From Gordonia rubripertincta (GTDB lineage: Bacteria > Actinomycetota > Actinomycetes > Mycobacteriales > Mycobacteriaceae), in contig NZ_CP136136.1 of NCBI RefSeq assembly GCF_038024875.1, positions 1,178,001 to 1,242,000 of the forward strand: DNA of 64,000 bases, in the 5' to 3' direction. This document shows positions 18,767 through 26,623 of the stretch, piece by piece; position 1 is the first letter of the stretch; each line of letters opens with the position of its first letter. A program made the translations under genes and the position numbers. The notes under the pieces were generated by a model. The model saw only the letters and a list, made by a program, of their open reading frames with translations, searched no databases and was not told where the DNA came from.

Positions 18767-19153
18767 ATGGCCCGGTCCACCACCGCCACTGTCACCGTGC
18801 CCGGTGCCGAGTCGGCGTGTACGCATCTGGATACGACGGCGAAGTTTTTTCGCGCCCTGTCGGATCCGACCCGGCTCAAGCTCCTCGAATTCATCCTCGC
18901 CGGGGAGCGCACCTCCGCCGACTGCGTCGAACACGCCGGCATCTCGCAGCCCCGGGTGTCGGTACACCTGTCCTGCCTGGCCGACTGCGGGTATGTCCTC
19001 GCGCGCCGCGACGGGAAGAAACTGCGGTACTCCGTGGGTGATCCGCGGGTAGCTGACCTGGTGATGCTGGCGCGGTCGCTGGCGGCCGACAACTCCGCCG
19101 CGCTGGGCTGCTGCCCGCGCATCCCCGCCGCGGACGGTAGTGGGCGGCGATGA
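18767..19153 (+). CDS. ArsR-family mercury-responsive repressor
   Basis: 128 residues with an ArsR winged helix (FFRALSDPTRLKLLEFILAG; SADCVEHAGISQPRVSVHLS). Cys residues at SADCVEH, LADCGYV and near the C-terminus (LGCCPRI) are candidate metal ligands. Streptomyces mer operons are controlled by an ArsR-type protein in the same divergent position, so I assign mercury sensing by analogy. Its TGA overlaps the ATG of the following small membrane gene (19150). Confidence 0.85.
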   Translation: MARSTTATVTVPGAESACTHLDTTAKFFRALSDPTRLKLLEFILAGERTSADCVEHAGISQPRVSVHLSCLADCGYVLARRDGKKLRYSVGDPRVADLVMLARSLAADNSAALGCCPRIPAADGSGRR

Positions 19154-19410
19154 ACACACCCGACAACAAGGCGATGAACACACCCGACAACGACTCGGGC
19201 GGGTTCGGTGGTCTGCTCGCAGTGGCCGGTGGCGTGCTGGTGATGGTCGCCTGCTGCGCCGGTCCCGCCCTGATCGCCGGCGGCGTGCTCGCCGGTCTCG
19301 GCGGTGTCTTGACCAGCCCGTGGCTGCTTGCCGCAGGCGTGCTGGTCGTGGCCGCCGCCGTCGGCTACACCCTGCGGCGCCGCGCCCGTAAGGCCACGGG
19401 GTGTTGTCCG
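19150..19410 (+). pseudogene. MerT-like small membrane protein fused to a merA-like remnant
   Basis: Starts at ATG 19150 overlapping the upstream stop. The first 16 residues contain a tandem copy of MNTPDN from a 24-bp DNA repeat. Two hydrophobic helices follow with a paired Cys (MVACCAGPALIAGG) and a third motif GCCPP, as in small mercury transport proteins. After about 19400 the frame runs through the next gene's DNA out of its reading frame, ending at 19656, so the native C-terminus is lost in a deletion fusion. Confidence 0.6.
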
Positions 19411-20376
19411 CCCCGACCCGGATCACCATCCCCGCCATCGACGGCCTCGACACCGTCCCCTACTTCACTTCCCGCACCCTGCTGGACCTCACCGACCTGC
19501 CCTCACATCTGCTCGTCGTCGGCGGAGGCTACGTCGGCTGCGAGTTCGCCCAAATGTTCCGGCGATTCGGCTCCGAGGTCACCCTCATCCAACGCGCCGA
19601 CCGGCTGCTGCCCGGCGAGGACCCCGACATCTCCGCCGCCGTCAGAGAGGGCATGACCGCCGACGGCATCACCGTGCTCACCGGCACCACCTGCACCGCG
19701 GCCACCGGCACCACCGGGAACATCCGGCTCGGCTGCACCGGCAGCGAAGCCGACGACATCACCGGCAGCCACCTGCTGATCGCGACAGGACGCACCCCCA
19801 ACAGCGACAATCTCGGCCTCGAGTACCTCGGTCTCGAACCCGACCCACAGGGCTTCCTCACCGTCGACGCCTCCCTGCGCACCGACGCCGAAAATGTTTG
19901 GGCGCTCGGCGATCTGCGCGGCGGGCCCATGTTCACCCACACCGCCCGCGACGACGCCGACATCGTCTACCGCACCATATTCCGAAGCCAGGACCGCACC
20001 ACAACCGGGCGCATCGTGCCGCACGCGGTGTTCACCGACCCCGAAGTCGGCGCCGTCGGGCTCACCGAACCTGCCGCCCGCGCCGCCGGCTACGACGTCG
20101 TCGTCGGGCGCCAGGACTTCACCGGCGTCGTGAAAGCCCGCGCCATCGGCAACACCCGCGGCCTGGTCAAATTCGTCGCCGACGCCGCCACCGACCGTAT
20201 CCTCGGCTGCCACATCGCCGGACCCGACGGCGGGAACCTCGTTCACGAGGCCGTCATCGCCATGACCACCGGCGCCACCTACACCCCAACTCGCCCAAGC
20301 CATCCACATCCACCCCACCCTCGCCGAAGCGGTCAACACCGCCGCCGGCGGCGTCCACCGCGAAATCGGCGCATAG
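19398..20376 (+). pseudogene. Remnant of a second MerA-like flavoprotein reductase
   Basis: The fragment begins inside the protein at TIPAIDGLDTVPYFTSR, so the N-terminal FAD site and redox-active Cys pair are missing. The NAD-binding LVVGGGYVGCEFAQMF, ATGRTPNSDNLGLE and WALGDLRGGP motifs are present. Near 20284-20287 a run of four C shifts the frame; with three C the protein would continue TQLAQAIHIHPTLAEAVNTA to a stop at 20374. Both the 5' deletion and the indel indicate a non-functional gene. Confidence 0.8.
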
Positions 20377-20430
20377 ACACCCCATGAGCATCGCCCGGTA
20401 CTCGGGTGAGGCCATTTTCCGACTGCCACG

Positions 20431-20515
20431 GATAACACCCTGTTATCTGTAGCATCATGACATCCGGCCTGCGCCGACTCCGCTCCGGCGGTGCGCGACG
20501 CGGACCTGTTATCTG
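20431..20515. promoter_or_regulatory. Candidate cointegrate resolution site (IRS) for the TnpI recombinase
   Basis: GATAACA (20431-20437) and TGTTATC (20441-20447) form a perfect dyad around CCC, fitting a tyrosine-recombinase core site. A further CTGTTATCTG-type copy occurs at 20506-20515 in direct orientation with the right half. Two core half-sites plus accessory direct repeats beside tnpI is the layout described for Tn4430. The recombinase start at 20544 is 29 bp downstream. Confidence 0.6.
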
Positions 20516-20543
20516 CGGCAAGCCCAGTGAGGGAGGTACCACC

Positions 20544-21494
20544 GTGCCGTCCGGGATCACCGTCCGCGCCGCCGGCGACAGCTTCCTCGACTCGATCGGC
20601 TCCCCGAACACCCGCCGCGCCTACGGCATCGCCGTCGACAAGACCACCGCCACGCTCGGCGAGACCCGGCGGCTGGCCGACGTCGCCGACGATGAGATCG
20701 GTGAAACCCTCGAAACCCTGTGGGGCTCCTCAGCAGTCAACACCTGGAACGCCCGCCGCGCCGCGGTCGCGTCGTGGCTGGCGTGGTGCCGCGAGCACGG
20801 CCACACCGCCCCGGCGGTCCCGGCCTGGGTGAAACGCTCCACTCCACCGGACTCCACCACCCCGGTGCACTCGCGCACCGCGATCGACCGGCTCATCGCC
20901 CGCCGCGACATCGACCTCCGAGAGAAGACGCTGTGGCGGATGCTCTACGAAACCTGCGCCCGCACCGAGGAACTGCTCCAGGTCAACATCGAGGACCTCG
21001 ATCTGGCCGGGCGGTGTTGCCCGGTGAAGTCCAAGGGCGCCAAGCCCCGCACCCGCCGCCGCGGTGCCACCTACCACGAGTACGCGCACGAGCTCGTGTA
21101 CTGGGACGCGGGCACCGCCCGGCTCCTGCCACGCCTCACCAAGGGCCGCACCCGCGGACCGCTGTTCGTCACCCACCGCCGACCGGGCCCCGGAAAGGCC
21201 GCCGCCGACCGGGACATCTGCCCCGACACCGGGCTGGCCCGGCTGTCCTACGGCCAGGCCCGCGCCGTGCTGGATGCCGCCACCGCGACGAATGGGCCCG
21301 GCACCGGTTGGGATCTGCACGAACTTCGGCATTCCGGCCTGACGCATCTCGGCGAGGCCGGTGCCAGCCTGGTGGAGCTGATGGCCAAGTCCCGCCACCG
21401 CAAACCCGAGAACCTACGCCGCTACTTCAAACCCTCACCGGCAGCCATGCGCGGCATCACCAGCCTCATCGGCCCCGACCGCAGCCACCGATAG
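20544..21494 (+). CDS. tnpI: Tyrosine recombinase of the Tn3 element (TnpI-like resolvase)
   Basis: 316 residues. GTG 20544 follows GGGAGG at 20531-20536. The core-binding domain is N-terminal (SFLDSIGSPNTRRAYGIAVD). Catalytic motifs are YETCARTEELL (first Arg), WDLHELRHSGLTHL (His-x-x-Arg), KSRHRKPENL (second His) and the nucleophile in LRRYFKPS. It lies between the mer remnants and the right terminal repeat, next to a dyad that probably serves as its recombination site. Confidence 0.85.
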   Translation: MPSGITVRAAGDSFLDSIGSPNTRRAYGIAVDKTTATLGETRRLADVADDEIGETLETLWGSSAVNTWNARRAAVASWLAWCREHGHTAPAVPAWVKRSTPPDSTTPVHSRTAIDRLIARRDIDLREKTLWRMLYETCARTEELLQVNIEDLDLAGRCCPVKSKGAKPRTRRRGATYHEYAHELVYWDAGTARLLPRLTKGRTRGPLFVTHRRPGPGKAAADRDICPDTGLARLSYGQARAVLDAATATNGPGTGWDLHELRHSGLTHLGEAGASLVELMAKSRHRKPENLRRYFKPSPAAMRGITSLIGPDRSHR

Positions 21495-21580
21495 CGGCCA
21501 CCAACAAGAGCGTCCGTCTACCCGCTGACCAGGCACTACGCGAACTTCGTTGTTTTTTGCGCCATTACTACCGTGACCCC

Positions 21581-21609
21581 TGCCTGGACCGGCTATCGGG
21601 GACCTGCCA
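21581..21609. repeat. Displaced right terminus of the IS3-family element, starting with TGCCT
   Basis: The first five bases are the second copy of the Tn3 target duplication. The remaining CCGGCTATCGGGGACCTGCCA-type end (given here as GGGGACCTGCCA at 21598-21609) is the outer part of the IS3 right repeat, complementary to its left end at 11585. This proves that the Tn3 element entered an existing IS. Confidence 0.85.
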
Positions 21610-21826
21610 GGAGATCTGATACCAGAGAGCACTTGGTTGTTGCGCTTCCAGTTACGGGCACGCCAGTTTGGCGTGTACCGCGCGGTCACTCTCGAAGTCG
21701 GGTGGCAGACACCTTTTAGGGACTGGTGTGAGCGCGGCCCAGGGTTCCTCGCCTCGGGAGGCCTCGGTTCATCCATGGGGTAGGGCTACTCCCCCTCCGC
21801 TCAGCGTCCTCCCGGCTCATCTGAAC

Positions 21827-21843
21827 TACTATTTGGATTAGTT
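21827..21843. promoter_or_regulatory. BlaI/CopY-type operator, site 1
   Basis: TACTATTTGGATTAGTT matches the TACTA-N7-TAGTA element found at five places in the copper locus, with one mismatch at the last base. It lies 24 bp before the chosen GTG 21867 of the first membrane protein gene. Confidence 0.55.
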
Positions 21844-21866
21844 TCAAGATGGCTGTTGGAGGCGCG

Positions 21867-22445
21867 GTGATCGCAAGCGTTGTGGCCCAAGGGGCACTCT
21901 TGGGGCTGTTCGGTGCGGTCGTAGCGTGTGGTGTCGCCGCTGCCCGTCGGCCGGGTCGAGGTGGGGAGGCTTGGCGGGCGCTCGTTTCGTGTGCGCTTGC
22001 TGTGAGTGCGGCCGGCGGCGTGATGGTGGTTGCTCCCCAGGGCTTTTTCGCGGCGGCTATCGTGTTGGCGCTGCTCTGTGTTGGGGCGTTCATGCTGTCT
22101 TCTGCTCGTCTGCACGGCGCGTCGTTGGCGGTGATGGTGGACTCGCTCGTGTGGATGGCCTCGGCGATGTGGGTGTTCATCGTGTTCGCCGCCACGGGCG
22201 GGCCGATCGAGGGTGGTGTGGTGCCTGCTGATCCGATTGCCGAGTTGGCGTTGAGGGCAGAGCTCAATCGACCCCCGAGGTGGGTCCGTACTGGCAGTGT
22301 GATCGCGATTTTCGGTCTGGTGGCCGCGATAGTCTTCCGCCTGGCCCGGCCGGCCTCCTGTGGTGATTGCTTCGAGACCCTCGTTCCCGGCGCCCACGCC
22401 CGATGGCCACAAAATACGAAGGTGGTTAGTAGAAGTGGGGTGTGA
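21867..22445 (+). CDS. Polytopic membrane protein of the copper locus
   Basis: Start uncertain: GTG 21867 has GGAGG four bases upstream, while ATG 21849 lies only 5 bp after the operator. About five hydrophobic segments span residues 1-130, with a sixth near 155-170, and a Cys pair (CGDC) near the C-terminus. I recognise no family; small membrane proteins of this type occur beside actinobacterial copper genes. Upstream and 3'-end operators suggest control by the BlaI-type repressor at 22856. Confidence 0.6.
   Translation: MIASVVAQGALLGLFGAVVACGVAAARRPGRGGEAWRALVSCALAVSAAGGVMVVAPQGFFAAAIVLALLCVGAFMLSSARLHGASLAVMVDSLVWMASAMWVFIVFAATGGPIEGGVVPADPIAELALRAELNRPPRWVRTGSVIAIFGLVAAIVFRLARPASCGDCFETLVPGAHARWPQNTKVVSRSGV
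22415..22431. promoter_or_regulatory. BlaI/CopY-type operator, site 2
   Basis: TACGAAGGTGGTTAGTA, 42 bp before ATG 22473 and overlapping the end of the upstream gene. It keeps the TTAGTA half-site and most of the TACTA half. Confidence 0.5.
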
Positions 22446-22472
22446 TGCGGGTGTGCGGGGAGGTGGTGAGGC

Positions 22473-22802
22473 ATGACTGACGGTGTCGCGGTGCGGCGTG
22501 CGGGTCGGTTCGGCCCGCGCGGTCCTGCCCGTACGATCTCCCGTGCGGTGGGTCTTGCTGTGGTGATGTTTGAGGCGGTGGCCGCGTTCTGGCTGGTGAT
22601 GCTGCTCCGAACGTCGGATCTCGTGCCATCCGACCCCCGCTCAGGAGTCGGGCGCGGTGATCCGGTTGAGCTGCGGGTGCTGACCGCTGTGGATGTGCAC
22701 GACTGGGTGTCGGCTCTGAGTGCTGCGGCCTTCGCTGCGGGTGTGGCCGGTGCGCTGGTGGCGCGTCTACTCCCAGCAGTCAAGGGGCGCGCGACCGGTT
22801 GA
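22473..22802 (+). CDS. Small membrane protein of the copper locus
   Basis: 109 residues from ATG 22473, preceded by GGGGAGG. Two hydrophobic helices (ISRAVGLAVVMFEAVAAFWL and SALSAAAFAAGVAGALVARL) flank an extracytoplasmic-looking acidic loop. No motif identifies a function. It follows the other membrane gene in the same direction and has its own operator copy upstream. Confidence 0.55.
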   Translation: MTDGVAVRRAGRFGPRGPARTISRAVGLAVVMFEAVAAFWLVMLLRTSDLVPSDPRSGVGRGDPVELRVLTAVDVHDWVSALSAAAFAAGVAGALVARLLPAVKGRATG

Positions 22803-22855
22803 GTAGTCGGGCCTGGGCCTCGCCGGAGTTTCCCTTGTCGGAGGGTTTCTATGGC

Positions 22856-23236
22856 TTAGGCTTTGGTGCCGCCGCCGCGGGTGTGGCGAGGTTTAAGGGT
22901 GAGGTATTCGCTGAGCACTTCACGCTCGGCGGGTGTCACGGTCTGGGCGAAGTGCATCAGTACTGCCGCGGAGTCCCCGCTGGCGTCGAGGACCTGACGC
23001 AAGGTGCGTGAGGTGGCCTCTTCACGGGTCTGCATGGGGAAGTACCGGTAGGCGCGGCTGACTTTTTCTCGACCGACGAACCCTTTTTTGTGCAGGTTGG
23101 TGACGACGGTGAGCACTGTGGTGTAGGCCGGTTCGCGGTCGTGGAGTTCCTCGACTAGGTCGTGCACCGACATCGCCGCACCGGCTGACCACAGCACGTC
23201 CATCACTGCGCGTTCCAGTGAACCCAGCCCAGTCAT
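22856..23236 (-). CDS. blaI: BlaI/MecI/CopY-family repressor
   Basis: 126 residues from ATG 23236 (GTG 23242 is also possible). The winged helix is clear: LGSLERAVMDVLWSAGAAMS, VHDLVEELHDREPAYTTVLT, then the recognition region TNLHKKGFVGREKVSRAYRY. Members repress by binding palindromes of TACTA/TAGTA type and are inactivated by proteolysis or copper. Its own upstream region holds such a site at 23277-23293. An M56-family protease gene at 54343 could act as its BlaR1-like partner. Confidence 0.9.
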   Translation of the reverse strand: MTGLGSLERAVMDVLWSAGAAMSVHDLVEELHDREPAYTTVLTVVTNLHKKGFVGREKVSRAYRYFPMQTREEATSRTLRQVLDASGDSAAVLMHFAQTVTPAEREVLSEYLTLKPRHTRGGGTKA

Positions 23237-23276
23237 TTTCACCCACCATCTCTAGATGCGGGTCAATCTTACGACG

Positions 23277-23293
23277 GACTACCTCAGTTAGTA
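23277..23293. promoter_or_regulatory. BlaI/CopY-type operator, site 3 (autoregulatory)
   Basis: GACTACCTCAGTTAGTA contains a 15-bp near-palindrome (ACTA-CTCAG-TAGT). It lies 41 bp upstream of the repressor start and overlaps the 3' end of the kinase gene. Confidence 0.65.
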
Positions 23294-24516
23294 GCTTGGT
23301 CCCGTTGGAGCGCATCGGCAGCGCCGCGACGCGGGCGGTGTTTGAAGGCCACGGAGAATTCGGTTCCAGGGGTGCTGCGGTGGATGTGACGTCGGGTGGT
23401 GGTCGGCAACGTGATGGTGAAGGTGGCTCCGTGTCCGGCTCCCAGGCTTTCGGCGAGCAAGGTGCCCCCATGGTCTTCGACGATAGAGCGGGCGATGGTG
23501 AGGCCGATTCCGCTGCCGCCGGCGTCTCTGGTGCGTGAGGAGTCGGTGCGGTAGAAGCGGTCGAAGATGTGTGGAAGGTGTTGAGGGGGAATGCCGTCAC
23601 CGCAGTCGACGACGCTGATGCGCACCGCGTGTGCCGGGGCGGTGTCGGCTTTCACTACGACTCGCTGGCCCGGGGAGCTGTGTCGCAGCGCGTTGGTGAG
23701 CAGATTGAGCAGTACTTGGCTCATTCGTTCGGCGTCGACATGGATGTGTACGCGCGCGGCGGTGGTGACGATGCCTAGCGTGACTTTGGCGTCGGTGAAC
23801 AGGTCGGCGGCTTCTTCGTAGGTCGCGATGAGCAGTTCGTTGACAGTGATCGTCGCCGGGTGGAGGGGCATCTGATGCTCGTCGGCGCTGGATACGGTCG
23901 CGATGTCCTCGGCGAGACGCTGCAGGCGGGTGGTGGCGGTGCGCACGACGTCAAAGGTCTGTGAGTCGGGAGCCCGGATTCCGTCTTCGATGGCGTCGGT
24001 GATCGCGCCGATGGTGGTCAGTGGGGTGCGCAGTTCGTGGGCAAGGTCTGACAGCATCCGCTTACGGATGTCGTCTTGTGAATCCAGCCGTTGTGCAAGT
24101 TGGTTGATAGCTCGGCTGAGCTGGGTGAACTCGGTGCCGAGCTGGCGATCGGGTACGCGCGTGCGGTAGTTGCCGGCGCCAATAGCCACGGCTGAGCGGG
24201 CGACACTGGCGACTGACTGTTGTACGCGGCGAGCCAGGAACCAGCTGACGGCCGTGGCCAGGATCGTCGAGGTGATCAATGCGACAGACATTGAGACGAC
24301 GATCGAGGAAGTGAACGCGGCTTCGACATGGTCGGCCTGAACTGACCCTGGCTCGAGGCGAGCTTGGCCGAGGTGGTCGTGGAAGGTGTGTGGAGCCACG
24401 AATAGTGCCACGATCGCGACGCTGATGCCGCCGCCGGCGATGACGATAGCTTGAGCGAGCATGAGCCGGGAGCCGAAGCTGCCGGGGATACGTAACCGTC
24501 GACGTTCATCGTTCAT
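23284..24516 (-). CDS. Sensor histidine kinase
   Basis: 410 residues from ATG 24516 with a GAGGAG site. Two membrane helices (near residues 18-40 and 75-98) enclose a short extracytoplasmic loop containing HTFHDH, which could bind copper. A HAMP linker follows, then the H-box SDLAHELRTPLTTI, and the ATPase with N-box NLLTNALRHSS, DCGDGIPP and GGSGIGLTIARSIVE. Paired with the regulator whose stop it overlaps by 11 bp. Placement in the copper locus suggests metal sensing; this is inference. Confidence 0.85.
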   Translation of the reverse strand: MNDERRRLRIPGSFGSRLMLAQAIVIAGGGISVAIVALFVAPHTFHDHLGQARLEPGSVQADHVEAAFTSSIVVSMSVALITSTILATAVSWFLARRVQQSVASVARSAVAIGAGNYRTRVPDRQLGTEFTQLSRAINQLAQRLDSQDDIRKRMLSDLAHELRTPLTTIGAITDAIEDGIRAPDSQTFDVVRTATTRLQRLAEDIATVSSADEHQMPLHPATITVNELLIATYEEAADLFTDAKVTLGIVTTAARVHIHVDAERMSQVLLNLLTNALRHSSPGQRVVVKADTAPAHAVRISVVDCGDGIPPQHLPHIFDRFYRTDSSRTRDAGGSGIGLTIARSIVEDHGGTLLAESLGAGHGATFTITLPTTTRRHIHRSTPGTEFSVAFKHRPRRGAADALQRDQATN

Positions 24517-25240
24517 CGCTGGCTCCTCGAGGTTGGCCGTCACCCATCCGGTAGCCCACTCCGCGAACGGTGCGGATGAATCGGCCGGCTACGGCGCTGT
24601 CACCGAGTTTGCGGCGCAGACTGGCGACATGGACTTCGACGACGTGGGCATCGCCGACCCAGTCGGGTCCCCAGATTTCGGTGAGCAGTTGCTCTCGACT
24701 GAACACAACACCGGGCCGCCGCGTGAGCGCTTCGAGAACGTCGAACTCAGTCCGAGTCAGCTCCACGGGTGTGCTCTCCACCTGGACTTCACGACCCTGA
24801 GGGTCGAGGGTGAGCTCCCCTATCGTCCGCGGGTGCGACTCGCCGGTTGGGGTCGGCCGTGGTCGGCGCAGCATGGCGTCGATGCGCGCCATCAGCTCAC
24901 GAGGGCGAAATGGTTTCGTGAGGTAGTCATCGGCCCCCACCGACAGGCCAACGACTGTGTCGACTTCGTCCGCGCGGGCCGTGACCATCACGATGTAGGC
25001 GTTGGTGAAGGTGCGCAACTGTCGACAGACCTCGACGCCATCGAGTGACGGCAAGCCCAGGTCGAGGATGACTACTGCCGGACTCGCCGTGCGTGCGGCG
25101 GCGACTCCCTCCTGGCCGTCGGGCGCAACGGTGACCGTGAATCCGCTGCGCTGCAGGTAGTCAGCAACGACTTCGGCAATGTCGGGCTCATCTTCGATCA
25201 CCAGGGCGTGCAGACCGTGCGGTGGTCGGACCACCGGCAT
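24506..25240 (-). CDS. OmpR/PhoB-family response regulator
   Basis: 244 residues from ATG 25240; an upstream in-frame GTG at about 25276 is an alternative and no strong ribosome site decides. The receiver domain shows LVIEDEPD (acid pocket), VVILDLGLPS (phospho-Asp), MVTARAD and TKPFRPRELMARIDA. The C-terminal winged helix is OmpR type (GELTLDPQGREVQ, LTRTEFDVLEAL, RTVRGVGYRMG). First gene of a two-gene operon with the kinase, divergent from the cysteine-synthase-like gene. Confidence 0.88.
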   Translation of the reverse strand: MPVVRPPHGLHALVIEDEPDIAEVVADYLQRSGFTVTVAPDGQEGVAAARTASPAVVILDLGLPSLDGVEVCRQLRTFTNAYIVMVTARADEVDTVVGLSVGADDYLTKPFRPRELMARIDAMLRRPRPTPTGESHPRTIGELTLDPQGREVQVESTPVELTRTEFDVLEALTRRPGVVFSREQLLTEIWGPDWVGDAHVVEVHVASLRRKLGDSAVAGRFIRTVRGVGYRMGDGQPRGASDER

Positions 25241-25483
25241 ATGGAGGTCGTCGACGACGTTGCGATCTTGGGGCACGCTCCTATGGTGGCGGTGGTCTAC
25301 ACGATCATCCAACCTCGTGGGCATTCTTGAGCAGATCTTGATCCACGCTGCCGATCAGCCTTGAGGTTCGGTGGGCAAGGTGGCGGTGTCGCCGGGTGGA
25401 ACGTTACGACACAGTTCCCTCTCACACTGATGATCTGATTTCTGCCCGGCGGCGTCCTGTTCAACAACGCAGAGGATGCCCGT

Positions 25484-26620
25484 GTGACTGTCTCCTACAG
25501 CCTCACCACCAGTGATCCATTCGCCAGTACCTTCCCCGCCGAAGCCGCGTCGCCCCGTGCTGGGCTGAGTCGTCAGCTGGTGGGCGGCACCCCGGTGTTG
25601 CGCATCGAGGAACCCTTCGCCGAGCACGGGCGCGGCTTCTGGGCCAAGCTGGAAGGCTTCAACCCCGGTGGTATGAAAGACCGGCCTGCGCTGCACATGG
25701 TGGAACGCGCCCGCGCCCGTGAAGAGCTGGCCCCGGGGGCGCGGATCATCGAATCAACTAGTGGGACACTGGGATTAGGCCTGGCTTTAGCGGGCATCGT
25801 GTTCGGGCATCCGGTGACCTTGGTGACCGATCCAGGACTGGAACCGATCTTGCGGCAGATGCTCGCCGCATACGGCGCCCAGGTCGATGTCGTCAGCGAT
25901 CCCCATCCGGTCGGGGGTTGGCAACAAGCCCGCCGCGACCGCGTGCGCACCCTGCTCGAGCGCGACGAGGCTGCGTGGTGTCCCGACCAGTATTCCAACC
26001 CCGACAACGTGACCGGTTACAGCTCGTTGGGTGTGGAGTTGATCGCGCAGCTGCGACATATCGATGTGCTGGTGTGCTCGGTGGGCACCGGTGGGCACTC
26101 AGCCGGTGTGGCTCATACTCTGCGGCAGTTCAACCCTGAGCTGGAGGTTGTGGGCGTAGACACCATTGGCTCGACGATTTTCGGCCAGCCGGCACAGTCA
26201 CGGATTATGCGGGGACTCGGCTCGAGTATCTACCCCCGCAACGTTGCCTATGACCAGTTCAGTGAGGTGCACTGGGTGGCGCCGGCCGAGGCAGTCTGGG
26301 CATGTCGCACCCTGGCCGCCACGCATTACGCCACCGGCGGCTGGAGCGTGGGCGCGGTGGCCCTGGTCTCGGGCTGGCTGGCGCGTACTCGTTCGGCCGA
26401 TACGCGCATCGCGGCGGTGTTCCCCGATGGCCCCGCTCGCTACTACGGAACCATTTACAACGATGAGTACTGCCGCGCTCACGACCTGATCGGCGCCCCG
26501 GCGCCGCCCACTGAACCCCGCACCATCAGCGATCCGCTCACTCAGGTCGCGAGCAGCTGGACGCGGTGCCCTACCATCATCGACCCCACTTGCGTGCCGC
26601 ACGCCGAGCCCACGAGCTGA
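25484..26620 (+). CDS. PLP-dependent cysteine-synthase-family enzyme
   Basis: 378 residues from GTG 25484. Fold-type II PLP signatures are present: the Lys in GFNPGGMKDRPAL, the substrate loop STSGTLGLGLA (TSGNTG in canonical enzymes) and the phosphate-binding SVGTGGHSAG. The changed loop argues against ordinary O-acetylserine sulfhydrylase activity; SbnA-like enzymes that build amino-acid precursors of metallophores are an alternative. It is 3 bp from an MFS transporter, so the pair may make and export (or import and process) one amino-acid-derived compound. Confidence 0.8.
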   Translation: MTVSYSLTTSDPFASTFPAEAASPRAGLSRQLVGGTPVLRIEEPFAEHGRGFWAKLEGFNPGGMKDRPALHMVERARAREELAPGARIIESTSGTLGLGLALAGIVFGHPVTLVTDPGLEPILRQMLAAYGAQVDVVSDPHPVGGWQQARRDRVRTLLERDEAAWCPDQYSNPDNVTGYSSLGVELIAQLRHIDVLVCSVGTGGHSAGVAHTLRQFNPELEVVGVDTIGSTIFGQPAQSRIMRGLGSSIYPRNVAYDQFSEVHWVAPAEAVWACRTLAATHYATGGWSVGAVALVSGWLARTRSADTRIAAVFPDGPARYYGTIYNDEYCRAHDLIGAPAPPTEPRTISDPLTQVASSWTRCPTIIDPTCVPHAEPTS

Positions 26621-26623
26621 TCT

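Larger units (their letters stand above)
12847..21580 (+). mobile_element. Tn3-family mercury-resistance transposon
   Basis: The element is 8734 bp with 59-bp terminal inverted repeats (12847-12905 and 21522-21580) that differ at one position, starting GGGGTC. It encodes a ~1003-residue TnpA, a mercury operon, a damaged second mer segment and a tyrosine recombinase with an adjacent resolution site. It lies inside the right terminal repeat of an IS3-family element. TnpA plus TnpI in place of a serine resolvase resembles the Tn4430 subgroup. Confidence 0.92.

Noticed and set aside
19150..19656. A single intact 168-residue protein
   Set aside because: After about 19400 the sequence is Pro/Ser-rich low complexity, read out of frame over the clear MerA-like fragment. 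Only the first ~85 residues look native.
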